DNA from: Herbaspirillum hiltneri N3
GTDB lineage: Bacteria; Pseudomonadota; Gammaproteobacteria; Burkholderiales; Burkholderiaceae_D
Length of the DNA: 64,000 nucleotides
NCBI RefSeq assembly: GCF_001267925.1
Contig: NZ_CP011409.1
Location: forward strand, 2,356,001 to 2,420,000
Reading direction: 5' to 3'
Shown: in pieces, positions 52,927 through 62,692 of the stretch
How the letters are laid out: each line of letters starts with the position of its first letter
Numbering within the stretch: the stretch's first letter is position 1
Notes under the pieces: generated by a model
The model's input: the letters and a program-made list of their open reading frames with translations, nothing else
The model's database searches: none
Told to the model about the DNA's origin: nothing
Made by a program: the position numbers and the translations under genes

Positions 52927-53808
52927 ATGGCCATGCAATCGGATGAAATGCGGATCTTTATCGCGGTGGTCGAGGCCGGCAGCCTGAGCGCCGCCGCCGA
53001 AGTGCTGGAGCAGACCACCTCAGGCGTGAGCCGGGCCCTGACGCGCCTGGAAGAAAAACTGGGCACCAGCCTGCTCACGCGCACCACGCGACGCATGGAC
53101 CTGACGGAAGAGGGGCAAGTGTTTCTGGAGCAGGCGCGCGAGATCGTCGCCGCCATGGAACGCGCCGAAGAATCGATCCGCATCCGCAGCCAGAAACCGG
53201 TCGGCAAGCTGCGCGTGGATGCCTCGGCGCCGTTCATGCTGCACTGTATCGTGCCGCATGTGGGCGCCTTCCGCGAGGCCTATCCCGATATCGAACTGGA
53301 CCTGACCACCAACGACCGCTTCATCGATCTGGTCGAGCAGCGCACCGACATCGCGATCCGCATCGGCGAGCTGCAGGATTCCACGCTGCACGCCAAGCCG
53401 CTGACCTCGGCCCGGCTGCAATTGCTGGCCAGCCCGGAGTACCTGCGGCGTCACGGTGCGCCGAAGACCGTCAAGGACCTCGACAAGCATCAACTGATCG
53501 GTTTCACGCAGCCGGAAGGGCTCAATAACTGGCCGTTGCAGCATGAAGACGGCGACCGCTACCAGATCCGGCCGGCGTTCCGCGCCTCCAGCGGCGAGAC
53601 CATCCGGCAGCTTGCCATCCATGGGCAAGGCATCGCCTGTTTGTCCAATTTCATGTCGGACGCCGATGTCGCCGAAGGGCGGCTGGTGCGCGTGCTGGAA
53701 AAGTCGCACAGCGCGTTCCGCCAGCAGATCCATGCTGTGTACTACCGGAATACCCGGATCTCGCGACGTATCAGCTGCTTCCTCGATTTTTTGCAATGCA
53801 AACTGTAG
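52927..53808 (+). CDS. LysR family transcriptional regulator
   Basis: A 293-residue LTTR. The N-terminal winged helix is MRIFIAVVEAGSLSAAAEVL with recognition helix QTTSGVSRALTRLEEKLG; the C-terminal periplasmic-binding-like domain starts near residue 90 (VGKLRVDASAPFMLHCIVPH). It belongs to the large LTTR group with NDRFIDLVEQRTDIAIRIGE. ATG 52927 follows GGAG; a TTG four codons earlier is less likely. By position it should control the divergent MFS-SDR pair. The inducer is unknown. Confidence 0.92.
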   Translation: MAMQSDEMRIFIAVVEAGSLSAAAEVLEQTTSGVSRALTRLEEKLGTSLLTRTTRRMDLTEEGQVFLEQAREIVAAMERAEESIRIRSQKPVGKLRVDASAPFMLHCIVPHVGAFREAYPDIELDLTTNDRFIDLVEQRTDIAIRIGELQDSTLHAKPLTSARLQLLASPEYLRRHGAPKTVKDLDKHQLIGFTQPEGLNNWPLQHEDGDRYQIRPAFRASSGETIRQLAIHGQGIACLSNFMSDADVAEGRLVRVLEKSHSAFRQQIHAVYYRNTRISRRISCFLDFLQCKL

Positions 53809-53930
53809 TGTCGGCTTCAGAGGAGAACCATTCCATGCATCAATTGTCTTGATCGTGTCACGACGATTCGCCATCATGAGGCGTCGCTGCAAAATTGCTT
53901 AACACTGATTAAAAATATAACGGAGCAAGC

Positions 53931-56900
53931 ATGCCCCTGATTTCCCGGACCGCGCGTTGGATCTCGCCACTGCAATTGGCTTTGGCTGCATTGACCGCAT
54001 TGACCGTATTGACACTCTTTTCGTCGTCGGCCTTCGCCGCCGGCATCACCGGGTTTTCACCGCAAGGAGAGGTGGCCCAGATCCGTCAAGCGCGCGCCAG
54101 TTTTTCCGAGCCGATGATCAAGTTCGGCGATCCCAAGGCGGCGGCGCCATTCGACGTCGATTGCCCTGTGGCCGGCACTTCGCGCTGGGCCGACGGCAAG
54201 AACTGGGTCTACGATTTTGAGCGCGACCTGCCGCCGGGCACTCGTTGCTCCTTCACCTTGAAGCCCGGCGTCAAGGCCGTGTCCGGGGCAGCACTGGGCG
54301 GCAAGAGCGTGTTCAGGTTCAACACCGGCGGTCCGGCGGTGATACGCCACATGCCAAGCGGCGAAGAGATCGAAGAAGAACAGGCCTTCATCCTGTTCCA
54401 GAACGGCGCCGCCAACCAGGACACCGTGCGTGACCATCTGTATTGCGAAGCCGAAGGCGTGCATGAGCGCATCCCGGTCAAGTTCGTCGCCGACGCCACG
54501 CGCAAGCAATTGCTGCAGGAGTTCGCCAAAAAGATTGATCCTGCCACCGTCACCATCGTGCAGTGCCAGCAGCGCCTGCCCAACGACGCCACGGTCCGGC
54601 TGACCTGGGACAAGGGCATCGCCACGCCGAACGGTATCGCGACAACGATGCCGCAGACCTTCAAGTTCAAGGTGCGCAAGGAGTTCACCGCGAGCCTCAG
54701 TTGCGAGCGTGAAAACGCCAACGCCGCCTGTTCGCCGATCCGTCCCGTGACCATGTCGTTTTCGTCGCCGGTGCCGCGCAAGCTGGCCGAAGCCGTGGAG
54801 CTCAAGAGCAGCAGCGGCAAGCTCAAGCCCTTCTTTGAAAAAGGCAACACCGATGAAACCGTCTACGGCCTGACCTTCAAACCGCCGTTCCCCGAGAACG
54901 GTGAATTCACCATCAATCTGCCGTCCGGCTTCAAGGATGAGAGCGGCCGTACGCTGAGCAATGCTTCCGCGTTTCCGCTGAAGTCGCGCACCGCCGGCTA
55001 TCCGCCGCTGGCGAAGTTTCCGGCCGCGCCGTTCGGCATCATCGAACTGAACGCCGACGCCACCTTGCCGGTGACCCTGCGTCGCGTCGAAGCCGATCTG
55101 CTGGCGCGCGGCGTCGACGGCAAGGCCTTGCCGGGCAAGGTCGCCAATCTCAAGGTTGACGGCGACAAGGGGGTGATCGCATGGCTCACGCGCCTCAATC
55201 GCTACCATGAGCGCTGGGGCGATACCTCCGGCAAGACGCCCGACACGCGCGCGATCGGCTTGCTGGCCAAGGAGCCAGGCGTGAAGACGCTGAACCTGCC
55301 GGCTCTGTCCGACGCCAAGGATGGGGAACGGCCGTTTGAAGTGGTCGGCATCCCGCTGAAGGATCCCGGTTTTTACGTGATCGAACTGGAATCGCAGAAA
55401 CTCGGCGCCTCGCTGCTCGGCAAGCCGGCGCCAATGTATGTGCGCACCAGCACGCTGGTGACCAACCTGTCGGTCCACGTCAAGCTGGGCCGCGAAAACA
55501 ATGCGGTCTGGGTGACCACGCTCGATACCGCCAAGCCGGTAGCCGACGCCGAGGTGCGCGTTTCCAATTGCAAGGGCGATGAAATCTGGCGCGGCAAGAC
55601 CAACGCCATCGGCGTGGCGACGATCGGCAAGCCGCTCGAAGATGTCTGCGCCATGGGGCAGAATCAGGACGGCGCCATCAACGGTCTGTTCGTCAGTGCG
55701 CGCAAGACCGATGAAAAGGGACGCGCCGACATGGCCTTTGCGCTGACTTCGTGGAACGACGGCATCGAATCGTGGCGCTTCAACCTGCCGACGGATCGCT
55801 CGGCAAGCTCCAGCGCTCGCGCCCATACGATCTTCGACCGCACCTTGTTCCGCGCCGGTGAAACGGTATCGATGAAACACGAGTTCCGGCTGGAGAGCAT
55901 GAACGGATTTGCGCTGGCCGGCAAAGACAAGTTGCCGACGCGCGTGCGCATCATTCATCAGGGCAGCGGGCAGGAATTTCAGTTCGCGCTGAACTGGCGC
56001 AATCAGAAAAACGCGGAGACTGTCTTCGCGATTCCCAAGGAAGCCAAGCTCGGCAGCTACGAAGTCTTGCTTGATCGAGGCGCGGCTAAGGGTAGCGTCG
56101 AAGGCGCCGCCGACGGCGACTCCGACGAGAGCGGCTATGGCGCCGGCACCTATAGCAGCGGCAGCTTCCGCGTCGAAGAATTCCGCCTGCCGCTGATGCA
56201 GGGACGCATCACGCCGGTGACCGGCAAAGGCAAGGGCGACGCCCTGGTGGCGCCGAAGGAAGTGCCGCTCGACGTTCAGCTGAACTACATCAACGGCGGC
56301 GGCGCCTCAGGGCAGACCGTGCGGGTCACCAGCCTGATGCGCGCGAAGCCGGTCAGCTTCCCCGCGTATGAAGGCTATTCCTTCGATGCCGGAAGTTCGG
56401 GTGAAGACGGCGCCGGCAACGACGACCAGAAAATCGTCGCCGACAAGTTGCCGGTGACGCTCGACAAGAACGGCGCCGGGCGCACCACGGTCAAGTCACT
56501 GCCCGTCGTCAGGACGCCGCGCGAGCTACTGACCGAGATGACCTACAGCGATCCGAATGGCGAGATCCAGACGGTCTCGAATGTCACGGCGATATGGCCG
56601 TCGGCGGTCGTCATCGGCATCAAGGGCGGCGACTGGGTATCGGTGAAAAAGAAACTGGCGCTGACCATGGTGGCGCTCAATGCCGCCGGCCAGCCGCAAG
56701 CCGACGTTCCGGTGGAAATCAGCGGCGAAAGCAAGCAGACCAATTCGCACCGCAAGCGCATGGTCGGCGGCTTCTATGCCTATGAAAACACGCGCTCGTC
56801 GCAAAACCTCGGCACGCTGTGCTCGGGCAAGACCGACAAGCACGGCGTGCTGATCTGCGAAGTGTCGTTGACGGAAGCGGGCAACGTCGAGCTGACCGCC

Positions 56901-59756
56901 AGCGGCAAGGACGCCAACGGCAATGCTTCCTACGCGAAGACTTCGGTATGGGTCACGCGCCAGGGCGAGCTGTGGTTCGATGGTGAAAACCAGGATCGCA
57001 TCGACATCCTTCCCGAGAAGAAAACCTACCAGCCCGGTGAAATTGCGAAGTTTCAGGTGCGCATGCCATTCCGCTATGCAACGGCTCTGGTTGCCGTGGA
57101 GCGCGAAGGCATCATCGACACCCAGGTGGTGCAGTTGAGCGGGCAGGATCCGACCATCAGCCTGCCGGTCAAGGGCGGTTTCGCGCCGAACGTGTATGTA
57201 TCGGTGCTGGCCGTGCGCGGCCGCATGCGCGAAGTACCGTGGTATTCCTTCTTCACCTGGGGCTGGAAAGAACCGATCAACTGGTGGCATGAATTCAAGG
57301 AGTATCAGGCGCCCGGCACCATGGTCGATCTGGCCAAGCCGGCCTACAAATTCGGCGTCGCCGAAATCGCCGTCGGCAGCGGCGCCCATGTGCTCAAGGT
57401 CGCCGTGACCGCTGACAAGGCCAGCTATCCGATCCGTTCGGTCGCCAAGGTCAATGTGCAGGTGACGCAGCCCGACGGCAAGCCCGCCGCAGGGGCGGAA
57501 ATTGCGCTGGCCGCGGTGGATGAGGCCTTGCTGGAACTGCAGCCGAACAACAGCTGGAATCTGCTTTCCGCGATGCTGCAGCGGCGCAGCTACGGTATTG
57601 AAACCGCAACCGCGCAAATGCAGGTGATCGGCAAACGCCACTACGGCAAGAAGGCCACGCCGGCCGGCGGCGGTGGCGGAAAATCGCCGACGCGCGAATT
57701 GTTCGACACGCTGTTGCTGTGGAAGCCTTACATCGTGCTCGACGCCAACGGCAGGGCGCAGATCGACGTGCCGCTCAACGATTCGCTGACGGCGTTTCGC
57801 ATCGTCGCGGTTGCCGAAAGCGGCGCCGGCCTGTTCGGCACCGGCTCGGCCAGCATCCGTTCGTCGCAGGATGTGCAGGTGATCTCCGGCCTGCCGCCGC
57901 TGGTGCGCGAAGGCGATCAGTTCAGCGCGATGGTCACGGTGCGCAACACCACGACGCGGGCGATGCAGATTCGCCTGAATGCGAAAGCGAGCAGCGCCAC
58001 TCCGGCGGCCACGATTGCCCTGCCGGACAAGGATGTCGCCATTCCCGCCGGTGAAGCACGCGAAGTCGCGTGGCCGGTGGCGGTGCCTGCAGATGTTTCG
58101 CAACTGAGCTGGGAGATCGGCGCACAGGAACAATCGGCATCGCCGGCCAAAGACAGCATCAGGTTCGTGCAGCGCGTCTTGCCGGCGATACCGGTAACGG
58201 TGCAGCAGGCCACGCTGTTCCAGCTCGACAAGGCATCGTCGATGAGCGTGGCGCAGCCAGCCGACAGCCTGCCGGGACGCGGCGGCCTGAACATTTCGCT
58301 CAAGCCGTCTCTGGCCGGCGGCAGTGAAGGCATCCGCAAGTATTTCGCCGACTATCCGTTTGCCTGCCTCGAGCAAAGGACGTCGAAGGCGATCGGCCTG
58401 CGCGATGAGGCCTTGTGGCAAAAGATCGTCGCCGACTTGCCGACCTATCTGGATGCCGACGGCCTGGCGTATTACTTCCCGCCGAGCGAATCCAATGCGC
58501 GGCGCGGCAGCGACACGCTGACCGCGTATCTGCTGGCGGCGTCCAATGAAGTGGCCTACGTCTTGCCGGCGCAGAGTCGCGACAAGATGCTGGATGGTCT
58601 TGCCGCCTTCGTCGAAGGCAAGCTCACGCGCGATTTCTGGTCGCCGAAAAAGGATCTGGATGTACGCAAGCTGGCCGCGCTGGAGGCGCTGTCGCGCTAC
58701 CATCGCGTGCAGCCGTCGATGCTCGGTTCGGTGCAGATCAATCCGAACCTGTGGCCGACGTCGGCGGTGCTGGACTGGATGGCGATCCTGCAGCGCGTGG
58801 CGACGATTCCCGAGCGCGACAAGCGCCTGGCCGAAGCCGATCAGATCATCCGTTCGCGCCTGAACTACCAGGGCACGCGCATGGGCTTCTCGGATGAGGC
58901 GGGCGACTATTGGTGGTGGCTGATGGCAAGCGGCGACAGCAACGCCAACCGGCTGGTGCTGACCATGCTGAACAATCCGGCGTGGCGCGAAGACATGCCC
59001 AAGCTGATCAGCGGCGCCATCCAGCGCCAGCAGCGCGGCCATTGGAACACCACCACGGCCAACGTCTGGGGCAGCCTGGCGCTGGAAAAATTCAGCCGCG
59101 CCTTTGAGGCGGAGAAGGTCACCGGCACGACGCGCGTGGTGTCTGACGCGGGTAGCAATGCGCATGCGTGGAGCGGTGCGGGCGCCGTCGGCGGCAAGTT
59201 GCAACTGCCGTGGGGTACGCCGCCGCCGGGCACGTTGAAGTTCTCGCAGGAAGGCAGCGGCAAGCCGTGGATCACGATGCAAAGCCTGGCAGCGGTGCCG
59301 TTGAAGACGCCGTTCTCGAGCGGCTACCGGATCACGAAAACAGTCGTCGCGGTCGAGCAGAAGCAGCAGGGCGTCTACAGCCGCGGCGATGTCTTGCGCG
59401 TGACGCTGGACGTCGATGCGCAGACCGACATGACCTGGGTGGTGCTGAGCGATCCGATTCCGGGCGGTGCTAGCCTGCTTGGTTCGGGACTGGCGCGCGA
59501 TTCCGCGATCACGCGCAGCGGCGAGGACGACGGCCGCTCGCGCGGCAGTGCATGGCTGGCGTATGAAGAGCGCAGCTTTGAAGGCTATCGCGCGTATTAC
59601 GAGCGCATGCCGAAGGGACGCTCGAGCATTTCCTATACGGTGCGCCTGAACAACGCCGGCGAGTTCAGTTTGCCGCCGACGCGTGTCGAGGCAATGTATG
59701 CGCCGGAAATGTTCGGTGAAATCCCGAACGCCAGGATGAGCATCAAGGCACAGTGA
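53931..59756 (+). CDS. Bacterial alpha-2-macroglobulin family protein
   Basis: A very large (1941-residue) periplasmic protein of the bacterial alpha-2-macroglobulin (A2M) family, thought to trap proteases that pass a damaged outer membrane. It has a Sec signal (TLFSSSAFAAG) and no lipobox cysteine, so it is probably soluble, unlike E. coli YfhM. Macroglobulin-like domains fill the first two thirds, with an A2M central segment around LFDTLLLWKPYIVLDANGRA and VPLNDSLTAFRIVAV. The thioester motif CLEQ is at 1479-1482 (YPFACLEQRTSKAIGL) in an alpha-helical toroid domain. It is longer than E. coli YfhM (1653). Translationally coupled to pbpC, the classic partner. Confidence 0.94.
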   Translation: MPLISRTARWISPLQLALAALTALTVLTLFSSSAFAAGITGFSPQGEVAQIRQARASFSEPMIKFGDPKAAAPFDVDCPVAGTSRWADGKNWVYDFERDLPPGTRCSFTLKPGVKAVSGAALGGKSVFRFNTGGPAVIRHMPSGEEIEEEQAFILFQNGAANQDTVRDHLYCEAEGVHERIPVKFVADATRKQLLQEFAKKIDPATVTIVQCQQRLPNDATVRLTWDKGIATPNGIATTMPQTFKFKVRKEFTASLSCERENANAACSPIRPVTMSFSSPVPRKLAEAVELKSSSGKLKPFFEKGNTDETVYGLTFKPPFPENGEFTINLPSGFKDESGRTLSNASAFPLKSRTAGYPPLAKFPAAPFGIIELNADATLPVTLRRVEADLLARGVDGKALPGKVANLKVDGDKGVIAWLTRLNRYHERWGDTSGKTPDTRAIGLLAKEPGVKTLNLPALSDAKDGERPFEVVGIPLKDPGFYVIELESQKLGASLLGKPAPMYVRTSTLVTNLSVHVKLGRENNAVWVTTLDTAKPVADAEVRVSNCKGDEIWRGKTNAIGVATIGKPLEDVCAMGQNQDGAINGLFVSARKTDEKGRADMAFALTSWNDGIESWRFNLPTDRSASSSARAHTIFDRTLFRAGETVSMKHEFRLESMNGFALAGKDKLPTRVRIIHQGSGQEFQFALNWRNQKNAETVFAIPKEAKLGSYEVLLDRGAAKGSVEGAADGDSDESGYGAGTYSSGSFRVEEFRLPLMQGRITPVTGKGKGDALVAPKEVPLDVQLNYINGGGASGQTVRVTSLMRAKPVSFPAYEGYSFDAGSSGEDGAGNDDQKIVADKLPVTLDKNGAGRTTVKSLPVVRTPRELLTEMTYSDPNGEIQTVSNVTAIWPSAVVIGIKGGDWVSVKKKLALTMVALNAAGQPQADVPVEISGESKQTNSHRKRMVGGFYAYENTRSSQNLGTLCSGKTDKHGVLICEVSLTEAGNVELTASGKDANGNASYAKTSVWVTRQGELWFDGENQDRIDILPEKKTYQPGEIAKFQVRMPFRYATALVAVEREGIIDTQVVQLSGQDPTISLPVKGGFAPNVYVSVLAVRGRMREVPWYSFFTWGWKEPINWWHEFKEYQAPGTMVDLAKPAYKFGVAEIAVGSGAHVLKVAVTADKASYPIRSVAKVNVQVTQPDGKPAAGAEIALAAVDEALLELQPNNSWNLLSAMLQRRSYGIETATAQMQVIGKRHYGKKATPAGGGGGKSPTRELFDTLLLWKPYIVLDANGRAQIDVPLNDSLTAFRIVAVAESGAGLFGTGSASIRSSQDVQVISGLPPLVREGDQFSAMVTVRNTTTRAMQIRLNAKASSATPAATIALPDKDVAIPAGEAREVAWPVAVPADVSQLSWEIGAQEQSASPAKDSIRFVQRVLPAIPVTVQQATLFQLDKASSMSVAQPADSLPGRGGLNISLKPSLAGGSEGIRKYFADYPFACLEQRTSKAIGLRDEALWQKIVADLPTYLDADGLAYYFPPSESNARRGSDTLTAYLLAASNEVAYVLPAQSRDKMLDGLAAFVEGKLTRDFWSPKKDLDVRKLAALEALSRYHRVQPSMLGSVQINPNLWPTSAVLDWMAILQRVATIPERDKRLAEADQIIRSRLNYQGTRMGFSDEAGDYWWWLMASGDSNANRLVLTMLNNPAWREDMPKLISGAIQRQQRGHWNTTTANVWGSLALEKFSRAFEAEKVTGTTRVVSDAGSNAHAWSGAGAVGGKLQLPWGTPPPGTLKFSQEGSGKPWITMQSLAAVPLKTPFSSGYRITKTVVAVEQKQQGVYSRGDVLRVTLDVDAQTDMTWVVLSDPIPGGASLLGSGLARDSAITRSGEDDGRSRGSAWLAYEERSFEGYRAYYERMPKGRSSISYTVRLNNAGEFSLPPTRVEAMYAPEMFGEIPNARMSIKAQ

Positions 59757-61963
59757 TGAACGTCAATCTGCGACGGCATATGGTGGCGGTGTCGGCGGCG
59801 TTTCTGCTGGGAGTGCCGGGCATCGTGCTGGCCGTTCCCGGCTTCGCCGAAGTGCAGCAGTCGTTCCGCTCGTCGGAGGCGTCGATGGTCGACCGTCACG
59901 GCGAACTGATCCAGCAGTTGCGGCTCAACCCCAATGAACGCCGGTTGTCGTGGATTGCATTGGAAGACATCTCGCCGGCGCTGCGCAATGCGCTGATCGC
60001 GTCGGAAGACCGGCGCTTCTATCAGCACAGCGGCGTCGACTGGAACGCCGTCGCGGCATCTGCTTGGGGGAATTTGTGGAATACCCGGACGCGCGGTGCA
60101 TCGACCATCACGATGCAGCTGGCGGGTTTGATTTACGACGACTTGCGGCGCAAGTCGTCGGCGCGTTCAATGACGCAGAAAGTGTCACAAGTGTTCATTG
60201 CGCAATCGCTGGAACGCAACTGGCGCAAGGACCAGATACTGGAAGCCTATCTCAACCTGGTCAGTTTTCGCGGAGAGCTGGTCGGCGTGCATGCCTTGTC
60301 GCGCGTGTTGTTCGGCAAGCATCCGAGCGGCCTGAACCAGAGCGAAGCGGCGATTGCCGTGGCGCTGATTCGCGCACCCAACGCCAGGCCGGCGAAGGTA
60401 TCCGAACGCGCCTGCGCGATCTTGAAGGAGCAGCAGGCGCCGCAGGAATGCAACGGCTTGCAGGGCCGTACCGAACTGGTGTTGGCGCGGGCGACGGCGA
60501 AGGGTGAAGTCAGCGGTGCCGCGACGGCACCACAACTGGCGCCGCATCTTGGACGCAAGCTGCTCAAGGATGCCGGCAAGACGATCCGTTCGACCCTGGA
60601 CGCAGCGACCCAGCGCTTTGCCAGCGATGCGTTGCGCCAGCAATTATCGGCGCTGGTCGAGCGCAACATCGAAGACGGTGCGGTGGTCGTGATCGACAAC
60701 GCCAGCGGCGACGTGCTTGCCTGGGTCGGCTCCAGCGGTTCGCTCTCCGGCGCAGCGCAGGTCGATGGCGTGCAGGCATTGCGCCAGGCCGGTTCGACGC
60801 TGAAGCCATTTCTGTATGAACTGGCGATCGAGAAGAAGTGGCTGACGGCCGCCTCGCTGCTCGACGATTCTCCGGTCAATCTGGCCACTTCCGCCGGGCT
60901 CTACATTCCTCAAAATTACGACAAGCAGTTCAAGGGGCTGGTCAGCATGCGCACCGCGCTCGGCTCGTCGCTGAACATTCCCGCCGTGCGCACGCTGGTG
61001 ACGGTGACGCCGGAGAGATTTTTCCGGCGCTTGCAATCGCTCGGTTTCAACCTGCGCGAGTCTGGCGACTATTACGGCTACAGCCTGGCGCTGGGCAGCG
61101 CCGACGTCAGCCTGTTGTCGCTCACCAATGCTTACCGCGCGCTGGCCAACCAGGGACGCTACAGCAGCGTGCGCACCGCCATGAGCGATCCGCGCGCGGT
61201 CTATCAGCAGGCGATGGACGGCAGCGCATCGTTCATCGTCGGCGACATCCTGTCGGACCGTAGCGCGCGGGCGCGCACCTTCGGTCTGGAGAACGCCTTG
61301 TCGACGCGCATCTGGACCGCGGTCAAGACCGGCACGTCGAAGGACATGCGCGACAACTGGTGCGTCGGCTTCTCTTCGCGTTATACGGTCGGGGTGTGGG
61401 TCGGCAACGCGTCCGGCGCACCGATGTGGGACGTGTCGGGTGTCACGGGGGCGGCGCCGGTGTGGCAGGAGGTGATGCAGTACCTGCACCGGCAATCGGG
61501 TTCGCAGGAACCGGCCAGGCCCGCGTCGGTGATCGCACAGCCGGTGCAGTTCGAGAACCAGCTTGAGGCGGCGCGCACCGAGTATTTTCTGCCCGGCACG
61601 CAGCAGTCCTTGCTGCGGGTGGCCAAGTCCAACGGCATTGCGCCGGCCATTTCTTATCCGACGCCCGGCATGCTGGTGGCGATCGATCCCGATATCCCGC
61701 CCGCGCACCAGCGTTTGCGCTTCAGCGCGCAGGGCCTGAAGCAGGGAAGCTGGGTGCTCGACGGCAAGCCGCTGGTGCGGACGGCAGGAAAGAGCACTGG
61801 TGATCTTGGCTACGACTGGATGCCGTGGCCGGGCAGGCACAAGCTGGTATTGCAGGACGTCAATGGCGTGGTGCTCGACCAGCTGCAGTTCGAAGTGCGC
61901 GGGGCGCTGGTGCGACCGCCCGAGGGCAAGGCGGTGAAGGTGAAGGGCGCTGCCGCAAAGTAA
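59756..61963 (+). CDS. pbpC: Penicillin-binding protein 1C
   Basis: Bifunctional peptidoglycan polymerase. 735 residues from ATG 59756, which shares one base with the A2M stop. An N-terminal membrane anchor or signal (VAVSAAFLLGVPGIVLAV), then a GT51 glycosyltransferase with catalytic Glu84 in ASEDRRFYQHSGVDW and GASTITMQLAGL. The transpeptidase has Ser347 in GSTLKPF, a SLN motif in SSLNIPAVRT, and KTGTSKDMRDNW. A C-terminal BiPBP_C-like domain (about 640-725) is typical of PBP1C. The A2M-PBP1C pair suggests envelope repair after damage. Confidence 0.95.
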   Translation: MNVNLRRHMVAVSAAFLLGVPGIVLAVPGFAEVQQSFRSSEASMVDRHGELIQQLRLNPNERRLSWIALEDISPALRNALIASEDRRFYQHSGVDWNAVAASAWGNLWNTRTRGASTITMQLAGLIYDDLRRKSSARSMTQKVSQVFIAQSLERNWRKDQILEAYLNLVSFRGELVGVHALSRVLFGKHPSGLNQSEAAIAVALIRAPNARPAKVSERACAILKEQQAPQECNGLQGRTELVLARATAKGEVSGAATAPQLAPHLGRKLLKDAGKTIRSTLDAATQRFASDALRQQLSALVERNIEDGAVVVIDNASGDVLAWVGSSGSLSGAAQVDGVQALRQAGSTLKPFLYELAIEKKWLTAASLLDDSPVNLATSAGLYIPQNYDKQFKGLVSMRTALGSSLNIPAVRTLVTVTPERFFRRLQSLGFNLRESGDYYGYSLALGSADVSLLSLTNAYRALANQGRYSSVRTAMSDPRAVYQQAMDGSASFIVGDILSDRSARARTFGLENALSTRIWTAVKTGTSKDMRDNWCVGFSSRYTVGVWVGNASGAPMWDVSGVTGAAPVWQEVMQYLHRQSGSQEPARPASVIAQPVQFENQLEAARTEYFLPGTQQSLLRVAKSNGIAPAISYPTPGMLVAIDPDIPPAHQRLRFSAQGLKQGSWVLDGKPLVRTAGKSTGDLGYDWMPWPGRHKLVLQDVNGVVLDQLQFEVRGALVRPPEGKAVKVKGAAAK

Positions 61964-61980
61964 AAAGGGACTTGAAAATA

Positions 61981-62014
61981 CAAAAGGCCGATCGATTTTC
62001 ATCGATCAGCCTTT
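61981..62014 (-). terminator. Terminator after tRNA-Leu copy 1
   Basis: On the minus strand AAAGGCTGATCGAT pairs with ATCGATCGGCCTTT around GAAA, then T residues. It lies directly past the 3' end of the tRNA. It also stands after pbpC and could act for it. Confidence 0.88.
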
Positions 62015-62021
62015 AATATTT

Positions 62022-62106
62022 TGGTGCCCACGGAGGGACTCGAACCCCCACACCTTGCGGCACATGGACCTGAACCATGCGCGTCTACCAATTCCGCCAC
62101 GTGGGC
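62022..62106 (-). tRNA. leuX-like: tRNA-Leu(CAG), copy 1
   Basis: An 85-nt tRNA with encoded CCA. It starts GCCCACG, pairs with CGTGGGC at the end, has a long variable arm (class II, as tRNA-Leu), a TTCGAGTCC T-loop, and an anticodon stem CATGG/CCATG around TTCAGGT, giving anticodon CAG (reads CUG). Sequence identical to copy 2 as far as I can compare. Confidence 0.96.
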
Positions 62107-62150
62107 CTGAAACGTTGTCACATAATCTGTGCAGCGCTTAGAAGGGCTGA

Positions 62151-62179
62151 ATAATACTGGCATTGTGTCTGACGGTCAA
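62151..62179 (-). promoter_or_regulatory. Promoter of tRNA-Leu copy 1
   Basis: On the minus strand TTGACC (62174-62179) and TATTAT (62151-62156) are separated by 17 bp. The -10 lies 45 bp from the tRNA 5' end. Confidence 0.7.
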
Positions 62180-62306
62180 CAAAATAATGCGGGAAAATTC
62201 TGGTGATTTGAAGGCGATGGTGGCGAACGAAATGTCGTGCACGAAGGACGGATTTGCGGTCGGGGATTGCGGGATAAGGACAGGAATTTTAATGGCCCGA
62301 AAAACG

Positions 62307-62343
62307 CAAAAGGCTGGTTGATTTTCATCAACCAGCCTTTTAT
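62307..62343 (-). terminator. Terminator after tRNA-Leu copy 2
   Basis: On the minus strand AAAGGCTGGTTGAT pairs with ATCAACCAGCCTTT around GAAA and is followed by T residues. It has the same architecture as the terminator of copy 1 but a different stem sequence, with compensating changes. Confidence 0.9.
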
Positions 62344-62347
62344 GTTT

Positions 62348-62432
62348 TGGTGCCCACGGAGGGACTCGAACCCCCACACCTTGCGGCACATGGACCTGAA
62401 CCATGCGCGTCTACCAATTCCGCCACGTGGGC
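62348..62432 (-). tRNA. leuX-like: tRNA-Leu(CAG), copy 2
   Basis: Second 85-nt copy with encoded CCA, 326 bp from the first and on the same strand. Same acceptor stem, long variable arm and CAG anticodon. It has a strong promoter and its own terminator, so the two genes are separate units. Confidence 0.96.
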
Positions 62433-62459
62433 TTCACGCTGTAAAAGCGAAAGAACGAG

Positions 62460-62487
62460 ATTATAGCGCAATTTCTGGGGATGTCAA
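62460..62487 (-). promoter_or_regulatory. Consensus sigma-70 promoter of tRNA-Leu copy 2
   Basis: On the minus strand a perfect TTGACA (62482-62487) and a perfect TATAAT (62460-62465) are 16 bp apart. The -10 is 27 bp before the tRNA 5' end, right for a short leader. Confidence 0.9.
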
Positions 62488-62692
62488 TCACTTCGGAGCA
62501 TATGCCGGAATTATTTCCTGCGACATTCCGCGCGGTAGCCTTTCGCCGCCCCACGTTAGGCAAATAGCCGCAACCTCCGTTACACTAGGGCATGTTGCGC
62601 CGTGCCATATAGCCCGGCCGACGGTATTCCAACAGCGCGTCAGGTAATTCGCCGGGCGCTGCTGACGAATAACAATTTACGCGAATATACTT

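Noticed and set aside
56526..59282. 918-codon antisense frame over the A2M gene
   Set aside because: Composition is Arg/His/Gln-rich without motif or ribosome site; the plus-strand gene is certain.
62138..62647. Short open frames crossing the tRNA-Leu genes
   Set aside because: They read through the tRNA and its hairpin. Translations such as VRVPPWAPKH are the usual spurious products of tRNA genes.
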